Source of the DNA: Actinomadura latina NBRC 106108
GTDB lineage: Bacteria; Actinomycetota; Actinomycetes; Streptosporangiales; Streptosporangiaceae
Length of the DNA stretch: 64,000 nt
Direction: 5' to 3'
NCBI RefSeq assembly: GCF_001552195.1
Contig: NZ_BCQS01000040.1
Coordinates: 1-64,000 of the forward strand
The notes beneath the pieces are model-generated. The model was not told the origin of the DNA and ran no database searches. It worked only from the letters and a program-made list of their open reading frames with translations. Position numbers and translations under genes: made by a program. This document shows positions 25,780 through 34,085 of this stretch, one piece after another (the stretch's first letter is position 1; every line of letters starts with the position of its first letter).

Positions 25780-26848
25780 GGTGATCACCCGGCGCCGGGC
25801 GCTGATCGGCACCATCGTCCTGGCGGCCGTCCTGCTCGTGCTGCCCCTGTACGTCGGCGGCTTCTGGCTGCGCATCGGCCTGTTCGCGATGGCGGCGGCG
25901 ATGGGCGCGATCGGCCTGACGCTGCTGTTCGGCGCGGCGGGGCAGCTGTCGCTCGGCCACGCCTTCTTCATCGCGATCGGGACGTACGGCTACGCCTACC
26001 TGTCCGGCGACGACCAGGGCCGGACCCAGGGGCTCGGCCTGCCGCCGCTGCTCGCGGCGGTGCTGGCGGTGCTGCTCGCGGGCGTCGCCGGGCTCATGTT
26101 CAGCCCGGTGGCGGGCAGGCTGCGCGGACTGTACCTGGGGATCGCCTCGCTCGGCCTGGTCTTCCTCGGCCACCATCTGCTGCTGAACCTGCCGTCGGTG
26201 ACCGGCGGCTACGACGGCCGCTCGGTGACGCCGTTCTCGCTGGCCGGGCACGAGTTCTCCGACGCGTCCGGCCTGGTGGTGGCGGGCGTCCCGTTCGGGG
26301 ACGTCGAGCACCTCTGGTACCTGTTCCTCGCCCTGATGGCGGGCGGCGTGCTGGTGGCGCACAACGTGCTGCGAGGACGGCCCGGCCGGGCGTACCGCCT
26401 CATGCGCGACAGCGAGATCGGCGCGGCGTCCATGGGCGTCGACGTACGGCACGCCAAGGCGTCCGCGTTCGTCCTGTCCTCGATGTTCGCCGGGCTGGGC
26501 GGGGTCATGACCGCGCTGGCCTTCCAGCGGGCGATCCCCGACTACTTCGACCTGATGCTGTCCATCGACGTCCTGGTCATGGTCGTCCTCGGCGGTCTCG
26601 GCTCGGTCGGCGGGGCCATCGCCGGGGCGACCCTCGTCACCGCGCTCCCGCTGGTGCTGAGCAGGTACGCGGACGCGCTGCCGCTCGTCGTCGCCGGCGG
26701 GCAGAGCGGCGGCCTGGACGCCTCGATCGCCGCGAAGTTCGCCTACGGGTCCCTCGTCATGATCGTCGTGCTGCGGCACGGCCGGTCGATGCGGCCCTTC
26801 CGCGCGGTGCGCCGCGGCCCCGCCACACCCGAACCCGCGGCCGCCTGA
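25772..26848 (+). CDS. livM: Branched-chain amino acid-type ABC permease LivM
   Basis: 358 residues; GTG start overlapping livH by 8 bp after AAGGAGG. Multiple membrane helices, LivM motifs GQLSLGHAFF and LGGLGSVGGAIAGA. Ends in a short cytoplasmic basic tail. Confidence 0.92.
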   Translation: MFEVITRRRALIGTIVLAAVLLVLPLYVGGFWLRIGLFAMAAAMGAIGLTLLFGAAGQLSLGHAFFIAIGTYGYAYLSGDDQGRTQGLGLPPLLAAVLAVLLAGVAGLMFSPVAGRLRGLYLGIASLGLVFLGHHLLLNLPSVTGGYDGRSVTPFSLAGHEFSDASGLVVAGVPFGDVEHLWYLFLALMAGGVLVAHNVLRGRPGRAYRLMRDSEIGAASMGVDVRHAKASAFVLSSMFAGLGGVMTALAFQRAIPDYFDLMLSIDVLVMVVLGGLGSVGGAIAGATLVTALPLVLSRYADALPLVVAGGQSGGLDASIAAKFAYGSLVMIVVLRHGRSMRPFRAVRRGPATPEPAAA

Positions 26849-26919
26849 GCGCGCCGTCCACGAAAAGCCCACCCCCACGAACCCTTCGTGGCTCGCCTGT
26901 GTTCCGAGGAGGAGCAGCC

Positions 26920-28167
26920 ATGTCCAGAATCTCCCGAAGAAGGGTGACGGCGGGAGTCGCCGCCATCGCCCTGACCCTGTCCCTGTCGAGTTGCTCGACG
27001 CGCGGTGGCGGCGGCGACGACGCCACCACCGGCGTCGACAAGGACACCGTCAAGTTCGGCGTCCTGGTCGACCTGTCCGGGCCGCTGGCGGGCAGCGGCA
27101 AGACCATCCTGCAGTCCCACCAGATGGCCGTCGAGGAGATCAACAAGGCCGGCGGCGTGTGCGGCCGGAAGATCGAGCTGGTCGTCCGCGACAACGGCTA
27201 CGACCCGCAGAAGGCCGTCACCGCCTACGACGAGATCGAGCCGCAGGTGTTCGGGTTCCTCAACATCTACGGCTCCGCGGTGATCACGGCGCTCCGCGAC
27301 AAGATCGGCCAGAACGGGGTGCTGTCCGGGCTGACCAGCTTCTCCTCCGAGCTGCTGGGCGACGAGCATCTGATCGTGATGGGGTCCACCTACGACATCC
27401 AGATGATCAACGGGGTGGACTGGCTGGTCCGCCACGACAAGATCAAGAAGGGTGACAAGGTCGGCCACATCTACCTGCAGGGCGACTTCGGCGGCAACAG
27501 CTACAAGGGCAGCCAGTTCGCGGCGAAGCAGCTCGGGCTCACCCTGATCGGACAGCAGATCAAGCCGAGCGACAGCGACCTGACGAGCCAGGTCAACGCG
27601 CTGAAGGCGGCCGGGGTGAAGGCCGTCCTCATCGACGCCACCTCCAAGCAGACGGCCTCGGCCGCGTCGGTGATGAAGGCGACCGGCCTGGACGTGCCCA
27701 TCATGGGCAACGTGTCGTCCTGGGGGACGAGCATCCTGTCGACCTCGGCGAAGTCGGCGATGATGGGGCGGTACCAGCGGATGAGCCCGATGGGCTCGCT
27801 CGGCGGCACCGCCGAGGCCAACAAGAAGCTGGCCGCCGACTGGAAGGCCAAGTACGGGGCCACGCGGCCGGAGTCCGACTACGCGGTGGTGCACGCCTAC
27901 ACGCTGACCCACCTCTACACGAAGATCGTCTCCGGCGCCTGCGACGACCTGACCAGGCCCGGCCTGCTCAAGGCGCGGGCGAAGGTCACCGACTTCGAGA
28001 TGCCGGGGCTGCTGCCGCCGCAGGACCTGTCGGACCCGGCGCAGCCGACGACGCGGGAGAGCCAGGTGCAGCAGATCGATCCCGACGCACTCGCCGGCCT
28101 CGGCGTCAAGGAGGACTTCCGCGCCTCCGACACCGCCAACGCCTACAAGGTCGGCGCCGCGGGCTGA
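26920..28167 (+). CDS. livK: Branched-chain amino acid-type ABC substrate-binding lipoprotein LivK
   Basis: 415 residues from ATG 26920 (GAGGAGGAGC ribosome site). Basic N-terminus MSRISRRRV, hydrophobic stretch and lipobox LSSC, so lipid-anchored. Type I periplasmic-binding fold: VKFGVLVDLSGPLAG, IELVVRDNGYDP. An unusual extra is the C-terminal ~60 residues rich in Asp/Pro. The ligand cannot be told from sequence. Confidence 0.9.
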   Translation: MSRISRRRVTAGVAAIALTLSLSSCSTRGGGGDDATTGVDKDTVKFGVLVDLSGPLAGSGKTILQSHQMAVEEINKAGGVCGRKIELVVRDNGYDPQKAVTAYDEIEPQVFGFLNIYGSAVITALRDKIGQNGVLSGLTSFSSELLGDEHLIVMGSTYDIQMINGVDWLVRHDKIKKGDKVGHIYLQGDFGGNSYKGSQFAAKQLGLTLIGQQIKPSDSDLTSQVNALKAAGVKAVLIDATSKQTASAASVMKATGLDVPIMGNVSSWGTSILSTSAKSAMMGRYQRMSPMGSLGGTAEANKKLAADWKAKYGATRPESDYAVVHAYTLTHLYTKIVSGACDDLTRPGLLKARAKVTDFEMPGLLPPQDLSDPAQPTTRESQVQQIDPDALAGLGVKEDFRASDTANAYKVGAAG

Positions 28168-28186
28168 CCCGTCCGCCGCGAGAACC

Positions 28187-28221
28187 CCGGCCCATCCCGT
28201 TCGATCCACGGGGTGGGCCGG
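28187..28221. terminator. 14-bp hairpin, first of two, after livK
   Basis: CCGGCCCATCCCGT pairs with ACGGGGTGGGCCGG (one G-T wobble), loop TCGATCC. It lies between convergent operons. Confidence 0.8.
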
Positions 28222-28267
28222 TTCCCGTGCGGGGTGCTCAGGCGGGCCGGCGCACCGGGAACGACCT

Positions 28268-28300
28268 CGGCCCGTCCCGTGTGCTCCACGGGACGGGCCG
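28268..28300. terminator. 14-bp perfect hairpin, second of two
   Basis: CGGCCCGTCCCGTG pairs perfectly with CACGGGACGGGCCG, loop TGCTC. The arms resemble those of the hairpin at 28187, suggesting a duplicated bidirectional terminator for livK (plus) and the MaoC operon (minus). Confidence 0.8.
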
Positions 28301-28309
28301 ATTCAGGTG

Positions 28310-28341
28310 CGGGACTACGGGACTACGGGACTGCGGGACTG
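28310..28341. repeat. Four tandem copies of an 8-bp unit CGGGACT[A/G]
   Basis: Exact direct repeats at 28310, 28318, 28326 and 28334, followed by a G-run, between the second hairpin and the stop codon of the minus-strand operon. Too short and unspaced for a CRISPR; a slippage-generated repeat. Confidence 0.8.
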
Positions 28342-28357
28342 CGGGGGGGCCGGGGCG

Positions 28358-28747
28358 TCAGCCGGGCGGACGGGCGTGCGCGGCCGCCACGCAGTGCCGC
28401 TCGCCGTCCGGTGAGGCGACCCACAGTTCGAGGGACGCCTCGGGCGGCCCCTGGACGACCCGGCCGCCGACGGCGAGCTCGGCGCCGCAGAAGGCGGGCC
28501 GCACGTTGCGGTACTCGATCGACTCGACCCGCAGCCCCGCCCGCCGCGCCCAGGCTTCGGCGAGTTCCAGCAGCCAGGAGCCCTGCAGAGGGCCGGGCAC
28601 GACGACGCCCGGGTAGTCCTCGACCTCCCGGCAGTAGTCGGCGTCGTAGTGGACGCGGTGCGGGTTCCACGTGGCGGCCGAGAAGGCGAACAGCTGCACC
28701 GGGCCCGGTGTGACCGTGAACCCCTCGACCGGCGGCGCCCCGCTCAT
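28358..28747 (-). CDS. MaoC-like hotdog-fold protein, small subunit
   Basis: 129 residues. Pattern with FAFSAATWNPHRVHYDADYC and VVPGPLQGSWLLELA matches MaoC/hydroxyacyl-CoA dehydratase domains; the D-x4-H type hydratase motif is present as NPHRVHYD. Last gene of the minus-strand operon, overlapping its larger partner. In steroid side-chain degradation, ChsH1 and ChsH2 form a MaoC heterodimer hydratase; this pair plus the neighbouring DUF35 gene has the same parts. Confidence 0.8.
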   Translation of the reverse strand: MSGAPPVEGFTVTPGPVQLFAFSAATWNPHRVHYDADYCREVEDYPGVVVPGPLQGSWLLELAEAWARRAGLRVESIEYRNVRPAFCGAELAVGGRVVQGPPEASLELWVASPDGERHCVAAAHARPPG

Positions 28748-29235
28748 CGCAGCACTCGCGCATACGTCTCGGACACGACGGCCTCCCCGAACTGGTCGGT
28801 GTATTCGAGCGAGTAGGACACCAGGATCAGCGGCCCGGACCGGCCCCGCTTCTCCTGGATGCCGCTGATCGAGGTGGTGAGCGTGATGACGTCGCCGGCC
28901 CGGATCCGCCGGTGGAACCGGGCCCTGGTGTCCCCGGCCATGATCTTGGACGCCCGGCTCGGCGGCGTCAGCCCCGGCGACACCCCGTCGGCGTTGAGCT
29001 CGTCCAGCGGCACGAGGTTCTGCGACTGGAGCCGGATCGCGACGTAGAACCCGAGCGGAGCCACCACGTCCGGATGGCCCTCCCTCTTCGCGGCCCCGGC
29101 GTCGAAGTGGACCGGGTCGCGGGCCCCGATGGCGAGCGCGAACCTGGCGATGTCGGCCCGCGCGACCGGGTACGGGGCAGCGGTCACGGTCCGCCCGACC
29201 CAGGACATGGTCGTGTCGTCGAGCAGGCTCGTCAC
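28744..29235 (-). CDS. MaoC-like hotdog-fold hydratase, second subunit (FAS1-like dehydratase domain)
   Basis: 163 residues; GTG 29235 after GGGAGGAG and overlapping the DUF35 stop. Contains ARDPVHFDAGAAKREGHPDVVAP, read across two motifs: the hydratase D-x4-H-type region and the conserved P-F/L loop. Likely dimerises with the 129-residue partner to hydrate an enoyl-CoA. Confidence 0.82.
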   Translation of the reverse strand: MTSLLDDTTMSWVGRTVTAAPYPVARADIARFALAIGARDPVHFDAGAAKREGHPDVVAPLGFYVAIRLQSQNLVPLDELNADGVSPGLTPPSRASKIMAGDTRARFHRRIRAGDVITLTTSISGIQEKRGRSGPLILVSYSLEYTDQFGEAVVSETYARVLR

Positions 29236-29642
29236 CGGCTCTCCTCCCGTCCGGCCGGGGCGGGCGTCCAGACGGGCCGCCGCCCGCCCGCGGGGGAGCC
29301 GGCGAACGTCCAGCGCACCGGCATCCCGATCGCCAGCTCCGCGGCCGGCGCGGCGATCCGGCCGATCATCCTGATGCCGGCGCCGGGCAGGGCGATCATG
29401 CCGACCGGGTACGGGACGGCGTCCTGGAAGCCCGCCAGGCGGGTGTGCGCCACGACCGTCCAGGTGAACAGCTCGCCGGCGTCCGGCAGCCGCTCCCAGG
29501 ACGTGTCGGGGCAGCCGCAGCGCGGGCAGGCCGGCCGCGGCGGCCAGCACATTCGCGCGCAGCCGCCGCAGCGCTGGGCGCGCAGTTCGCCGGCCGCGAG
29601 GCCCTCCCGGTATCCGGCGAGGTCCGGGTGTCCGTCGGTCAC
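29232..29642 (-). CDS. DUF35 zinc-ribbon/OB-fold acyl-CoA-associated protein
   Basis: 136 residues; GTG start. Four cysteines as CGGC and CPRCGC form the rubredoxin-like zinc ribbon, followed by an OB-fold half with FTWTVVAH. DUF35 proteins bind thiolase-fold partners; in the ChsH2-Ltp2 system the DUF35 domain completes a retro-aldolase. Here the partner is the adjacent thiolase-fold gene. Confidence 0.88.
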   Translation of the reverse strand: MTDGHPDLAGYREGLAAGELRAQRCGGCARMCWPPRPACPRCGCPDTSWERLPDAGELFTWTVVAHTRLAGFQDAVPYPVGMIALPGAGIRMIGRIAAPAAELAIGMPVRWTFAGSPAGGRRPVWTPAPAGREESR

Positions 29643-29667
29643 CTCGGCTCCCTTCTCGTTGTGCGGA

Positions 29668-30816
29668 TCAACTGGCCGCCAGCAGGGCGAGGGCGCCGTC
29701 GCCGAGGTCGCCCCAGCCGGTGACGGCCGCCACCCGGGCGCCGCCGACCTGCCGCGCGCCGCACGCGCCGCGCAGTTGGCGCACCGCTTCGACGACGTGG
29801 CTCATCCCCGCCGTGTGGGCGTGCGACAGCAGCCCGCCGTGCGGATTCACCGGCAGCGGGCCCGTGCGGGCGATGTTCCCGTCGAGGACGAACGGGCCGC
29901 CCTCGCCGCGCGGGCAGAAACCGGCCTCCTCCAGCTGCTGGATCACCTCGAAGGTGAAGCAGTCGTAGATGAGCGCCACGTCCACGTCCCGCGGGGTCAG
30001 CCCGGCGGCGCCGAAGGCGCGGGGCGCGGCCCTGGTCAGCCCGGTGCCGAAGATGTCGGCCCGGCCGCACAGGTCGTCGGGGGAGTCCGGATGGCCTTCG
30101 GCCGCCGCCAGGATCGACACCTGCCGCGCACCGTCCGCCGCGCCGGCCGCGGACACGATCACGGCGGCGGCGCCGTCGGTCTCCAGGCAGCAGTCGAACA
30201 GCAGGTACGGGTCGGCGATGACCCGGGAGGAGAGGTAGTCCTCGCGGGTCAGCGGCCTGCCGTGCATCTGCGCGGCCTCGTTCAGCTGGGCGTTCGCCCG
30301 CATGGTCAGCGCCACCTCGGCGAGGGCGTCCCTGCTCGTGCCGAACTCGTGCATGTGCCGGCGGCAGATCATCGAGTACCACTGGGCGGGGGTGCTGAGC
30401 CCGTGGACCTCCTCCAGCTCCTCCCGGAAATGGCGTCCGGCGAGGTGGGCGACCCGCTTCTCGACGCGCGTCCCGGACCGTCCGTTGCGGGCGACGAACA
30501 CCGCCACGTGCTCGGCCTGCCCGGACTCCACGGCCATCGCCGCGAGCCGCAGCCCGGCGATCGCGCTCGCCCCGCCCAGATGCGGGACGGCGGTGAAGGT
30601 GACGTCCGGGAGCCCGAACACCGAGATCACGTCCTCGGCCGCCGGCCCCATGGGGTACGGGACGACGCCGCCGATGCGCGCCGGGTCGATGCCCGCGTCG
30701 GCGGCGGCGGCCGAGACGGCCTCGAAGGCCAGCCGGGTCGTGCTGCGCCCGCTGGCCTTCGAGAACTCCGTCTCCCCGACCCCGCTGACGACCGCCGTCC
30801 GAGGCGCGCCGGTCAC
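29668..30816 (-). CDS. Thiolase-fold protein lacking the nucleophilic Cys (SCP2-thiolase/Ltp2-like)
   Basis: 382 residues; GTG 30816 overlapping the acyl-CoA dehydrogenase stop. Starts TAVVSGVGETEFSKASGR, typical of SCP-x type thiolases. Where thiolases have CASG, this one has GASA, so the acylated Cys is Gly. The C-terminal GHPxGATG motif is SHAHTAGM, and the second catalytic Cys is also missing. Such Cys-less members (Ltp2) are retro-aldolases in steroid side-chain cleavage. With DUF35 and two MaoC genes beside it, a hydratase/retro-aldolase module is inferred. Confidence 0.88.
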   Translation of the reverse strand: MTGAPRTAVVSGVGETEFSKASGRSTTRLAFEAVSAAAADAGIDPARIGGVVPYPMGPAAEDVISVFGLPDVTFTAVPHLGGASAIAGLRLAAMAVESGQAEHVAVFVARNGRSGTRVEKRVAHLAGRHFREELEEVHGLSTPAQWYSMICRRHMHEFGTSRDALAEVALTMRANAQLNEAAQMHGRPLTREDYLSSRVIADPYLLFDCCLETDGAAAVIVSAAGAADGARQVSILAAAEGHPDSPDDLCGRADIFGTGLTRAAPRAFGAAGLTPRDVDVALIYDCFTFEVIQQLEEAGFCPRGEGGPFVLDGNIARTGPLPVNPHGGLLSHAHTAGMSHVVEAVRQLRGACGARQVGGARVAAVTGWGDLGDGALALLAAS

Positions 30817-31955
30817 AGGCCCAGGCTCTTCGCGAGCAGGTTCCGCTGGATCTCCGACGACCCGCCGCCGATCTCGCCGAGCTTGGCGTCCCGGAAGTGC
30901 CGCTGCATCGGCGTCTCCATCGTGTAGCCGAGGCCGCCGAGGATCTGCAGGCCGTCGTGCGCGGCCTTCATGTACGCCTCCGACGCGACGAGCTTGGCCA
31001 GCGACGCCTCCCGCCGGCAGGGCAGCCCCTCGTTCAGCATCTCGCCGACCCGGTAGGTGGCGAGGCGAGCGTGGTCGATGGCGATGTGCATGTCGACGAG
31101 CTTGTGCCGGATCACCTGGAACGACGAGATCGCCCGCCCGAACTGCTCGCGCTCCCCGGCGTAGGCGGCGGCGTAGTCGAAGGCGTCCTGCGCGGCGCCG
31201 ACATACGCGGCCGCCAGGGTGAAGCGTTCCACGTCGAGGGAGTGCGTGATGACCTCCCACCCCTGGCCCTCCGCGCCGAGCAGGCAGCTCGCCGGGACGC
31301 GGGCGTGGTCCAGGGAGATGTTGAACGTCGGGTTCGTCCAGATCCCGAGCTTCCGCATCTCGGCGAACGTGATCCCCTCCGTCTTCGGGTCGACGAGGAA
31401 GACGGAGATGCCCTTGTGCTTGTGCTCCCCGGTGCGCGTCACCAGGATGATGTGGTCCGCGATGGCGGAGCAGGTGCTGAAGTGCTTGGTCCCGGTGAGG
31501 ACGTAGTGGTCCCCGTCCCGTTCCGCGCGCGTCGACACGGCGGCGGCGTCGCTGCCCGCGCCCGGCTCCGACAGGGCGATGGCCAGCAGCAGCTCGCCGG
31601 ACGCGAGGCCCGGCACGATCGCCGCGCGCTGCTCCGCGCTCCCGTACCGCAGGATCGTCTCGCCGTAGCCGGTCACCTTGAAGTAGTTGCTGGCCAGGGA
31701 GTACGACACCTTGCCGAGCTCCTCGGTGACGAGCCCGAGCAGCGTCCCCCAGCGCGGGTCGCGCTCGCCGGTCTCCTCGTCGGGGAACGCGATGCCCATC
31801 CAGCCGGTCGCGCCGAGCTTCCTCATCAGGTCGGCGGGGTAGGTGTGGGCCTGGTCCAGCTCGTCCCAGTGCCCGGGCGGGCATTCGCGGCGGACGAAGT
31901 CGCGGACGGCCGAGCGCAGCGCGAGCTCCTCGTCCGTCAGATACGGCATCACCAT
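30813..31955 (-). CDS. Acyl-CoA dehydrogenase, GGGSSEIQR type
   Basis: 380 residues. ACAD fold with ALSEPGAGSDAA and FAD-binding regions, C-terminal KLGEIGGGSSEIQRN. The EGT glutamate that serves as base in short/medium-chain enzymes is Gly here, as in many actinobacterial FadE proteins that use another base. ATG 31955 after GAGAGAGGTGG; ATG 31949 is an alternative. FAD-dependent alpha,beta-desaturation of an acyl-CoA is expected. Confidence 0.92.
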   Translation of the reverse strand: MVMPYLTDEELALRSAVRDFVRRECPPGHWDELDQAHTYPADLMRKLGATGWMGIAFPDEETGERDPRWGTLLGLVTEELGKVSYSLASNYFKVTGYGETILRYGSAEQRAAIVPGLASGELLLAIALSEPGAGSDAAAVSTRAERDGDHYVLTGTKHFSTCSAIADHIILVTRTGEHKHKGISVFLVDPKTEGITFAEMRKLGIWTNPTFNISLDHARVPASCLLGAEGQGWEVITHSLDVERFTLAAAYVGAAQDAFDYAAAYAGEREQFGRAISSFQVIRHKLVDMHIAIDHARLATYRVGEMLNEGLPCRREASLAKLVASEAYMKAAHDGLQILGGLGYTMETPMQRHFRDAKLGEIGGGSSEIQRNLLAKSLGL

Positions 31956-31972
31956 GCCGGTAACCACCTCTC

Positions 31973-34078
31973 TCAAGATCGGGAATCGGCGAGCTCGACG
32001 AGGCTGTCGGCGATCGTCGCCGTGCCGTCGCCCGCCACGATGACGGGGTTGCACTCGATCTCGCGGATGCGCGGGAGCCGGGCGACCAGCCCGCTCAGCC
32101 GCGCGATCACCGCGCACAGCGGCCCGAGATCGGTGTCGCGGCCCCGGTAGCCGGACAGGACGCGCCCGACCTTCGTCCGGGCGAGCAGCTCGCGGGCGGC
32201 GTCCGGGCCGATCGGCGCGGCCATCGCCCACAGGTCGCCGATCAGCTCGGCCTGCACCCCGCCGGAGCCGGCCAGCACGACGGGCCCGTAGGCGGGGTCG
32301 TGCCGGGCGGACAGCAGGACCTCGACGCCGCGCGGCGCCATCTGCTCGACCGTCCACCCCTCGATGGCGATCCCGGGGACGCGCTCCCGCGCGGCCGCCG
32401 CCGTGGCGCGGACGGCCTCGCGCAGCTCGTCCTCGTCCCGGACGTCCAGGACGATGCCGCCGATCTCGGTCTTGTGCCGGACCCCCGCGGCCTGCAGCTT
32501 CACGGCGACGGGGAACGCCACCGCGGAGTCGAGGGCGAAGCCGTGCTCGGCGTCCGGGCCGAGGACGGCGGCGGCCGCGATCGGCAGTCCCGCCGACCGC
32601 AGCAACTCGCGGGACTGGGACTCGGTGAGGAATCCGCCGCCGTCCGGCGCGAGGCCCGCGAGGTCGGGGAGCGGGCCGTCGTCGGCGGCGTCCTCCGCGC
32701 GGACCGGCCCCGGCCGGCACAGCGCCCTCGCCACGCCGACCGCGTTCGCGAGCGTCGGGCTCACCGGCACCGGGCCGGCCGCCAGGACGGGACGCACCGC
32801 CTCCGGGCACGCCTGCCAGACGAGCTGGTTCGGCTTCGCCAGCTTCGGCGCCGCCTCGATGAGCGCCGCGGCGATGGCGGGGGCGTGCTCCCCGCCCGCC
32901 CCCATAAGCGTGATCAGCTGGCCCACGCCCGGGTCGCCGGCGAGGGCGCCGAGCGCGCCGACCATGATCGACGGGTCGTAGACGGCCCCGGCGGTGGTGT
33001 CGGTCGGGTTCCCCGGGACGACGAAGCCGGGCAGCGCGGCGCGCAGCCGCTCCACCGTCTCCGGCGCCGGCTCGGGGATCTCCAGGCCCGCCTCCGCCAG
33101 CCGGTCGGCGGTGATCACACCGGCTCCACCGGAGACGCTGACGATCCCCACCCCGGGCGCCCGCGGCTCGCCGTGGCCGAGCAGCACGGCGACCGTGCCG
33201 AGCAGTTCCTCCGGCGTGTCGGCGGTGAAGGCCCCCGCGTTCGCCGCGAGCATCCTGGTCAGCACGTTCGACGACGCCATGGCCGCCGTGTGCGAGGCCG
33301 CGGCGCGCGAGCTGGCTGCGCTCTCCCCGGCGGGCAGCAGCACGACCCGCTTGCCCAGCGAGCCGGCGAGCGAGATCGCCTCCAGCAGCGCGCGGCCGTC
33401 GTCCGTCCCCTCGATGTAGAGGGCGATGACGTCGATCTCCGGATCCCGGGCCAGGTGCGCGACGAGGTCGCCGGCGGTCAGGACCAGCTCGTTGCCCGTG
33501 CTGAACATGTACCGGAACGGCGTCCTCGGCTTGGCCATGCCGGTCAGGTAGGAGCCGATCGCGCCGCTCTGGACGATGAGGGCCGCGCGCCCGACCTCGT
33601 CCGCCGCGGGGACATGGCCGCCGATGACCGTCCCGAACGTCAGGTGGACGCCGGACGCGAAGTTGAAGACGCCCAGCGAGTTCGGGCCGAGCACGGTCAG
33701 TCCCCGCTCCAGCGCCAGCGCCTTCAGCTCCGCTTCGCGGGCGCGCCCCTCCTCGCCCGCCTCGGCGAATCCCGAGCTCAGGACGAGGAAGCTGCCCGTG
33801 CCGCAGTCGGCGGCCTCCCGTACGACGTCCGACACCGCCCCGGCCGGGACGGCGACGACCACCACGTCCGGGACCTCGGGCAGGCTCGCGACGCTCGCGT
33901 GGAAACCGTCATGGCCGGCGTACCGGTTGTTCACGGCGTACGCCGCGGGCGGAGCGGCCGCGGCGCGCAGGTTCGCCAGCACGGTGGTCGCTGGCCCCTT
34001 GCGGGTGGGTGAGGCGCCCACCACCGCGACGCTCCGCGGCGCGAGGACGCGGGCGAGCCCGCTGCGGTCGCCGTTCAT
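31973..34078 (-). CDS. ADP-forming acyl-CoA synthetase (acetate-CoA ligase family, alpha-beta fusion)
   Basis: 701 residues; GGAGG before ATG 34078. Order: CoA-binding Rossmann (SVAVVGASPTRKG), two flavodoxin-like domains with the phospho-His motif AASHTAAM, then C-terminal ATP-grasp (FPVAVKLQAAGVRHKTEIGG). Catalyses acid + CoA + ATP to acyl-CoA + ADP + Pi (or the reverse, salvaging ATP). It is the second ligase of the locus beside the AMP-forming enzyme at 36531. Confidence 0.9.
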   Translation of the reverse strand: MNGDRSGLARVLAPRSVAVVGASPTRKGPATTVLANLRAAAAPPAAYAVNNRYAGHDGFHASVASLPEVPDVVVVAVPAGAVSDVVREAADCGTGSFLVLSSGFAEAGEEGRAREAELKALALERGLTVLGPNSLGVFNFASGVHLTFGTVIGGHVPAADEVGRAALIVQSGAIGSYLTGMAKPRTPFRYMFSTGNELVLTAGDLVAHLARDPEIDVIALYIEGTDDGRALLEAISLAGSLGKRVVLLPAGESAASSRAAASHTAAMASSNVLTRMLAANAGAFTADTPEELLGTVAVLLGHGEPRAPGVGIVSVSGGAGVITADRLAEAGLEIPEPAPETVERLRAALPGFVVPGNPTDTTAGAVYDPSIMVGALGALAGDPGVGQLITLMGAGGEHAPAIAAALIEAAPKLAKPNQLVWQACPEAVRPVLAAGPVPVSPTLANAVGVARALCRPGPVRAEDAADDGPLPDLAGLAPDGGGFLTESQSRELLRSAGLPIAAAAVLGPDAEHGFALDSAVAFPVAVKLQAAGVRHKTEIGGIVLDVRDEDELREAVRATAAAARERVPGIAIEGWTVEQMAPRGVEVLLSARHDPAYGPVVLAGSGGVQAELIGDLWAMAAPIGPDAARELLARTKVGRVLSGYRGRDTDLGPLCAVIARLSGLVARLPRIREIECNPVIVAGDGTATIADSLVELADSRS

Positions 34079-34085
34079 CGGCCTC

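Noticed and set aside
28310..28341. Tandem repeat considered as a CRISPR seed
   Set aside because: Units are 8 bp and contiguous, with no spacers and no cas genes.
29668..31884. Single 738-codon minus-strand frame joining the thiolase to a longer protein
   Set aside because: The upstream part overlaps the acyl-CoA dehydrogenase in another frame; a GTGA overlap at 30816 gives a normal thiolase start and length.
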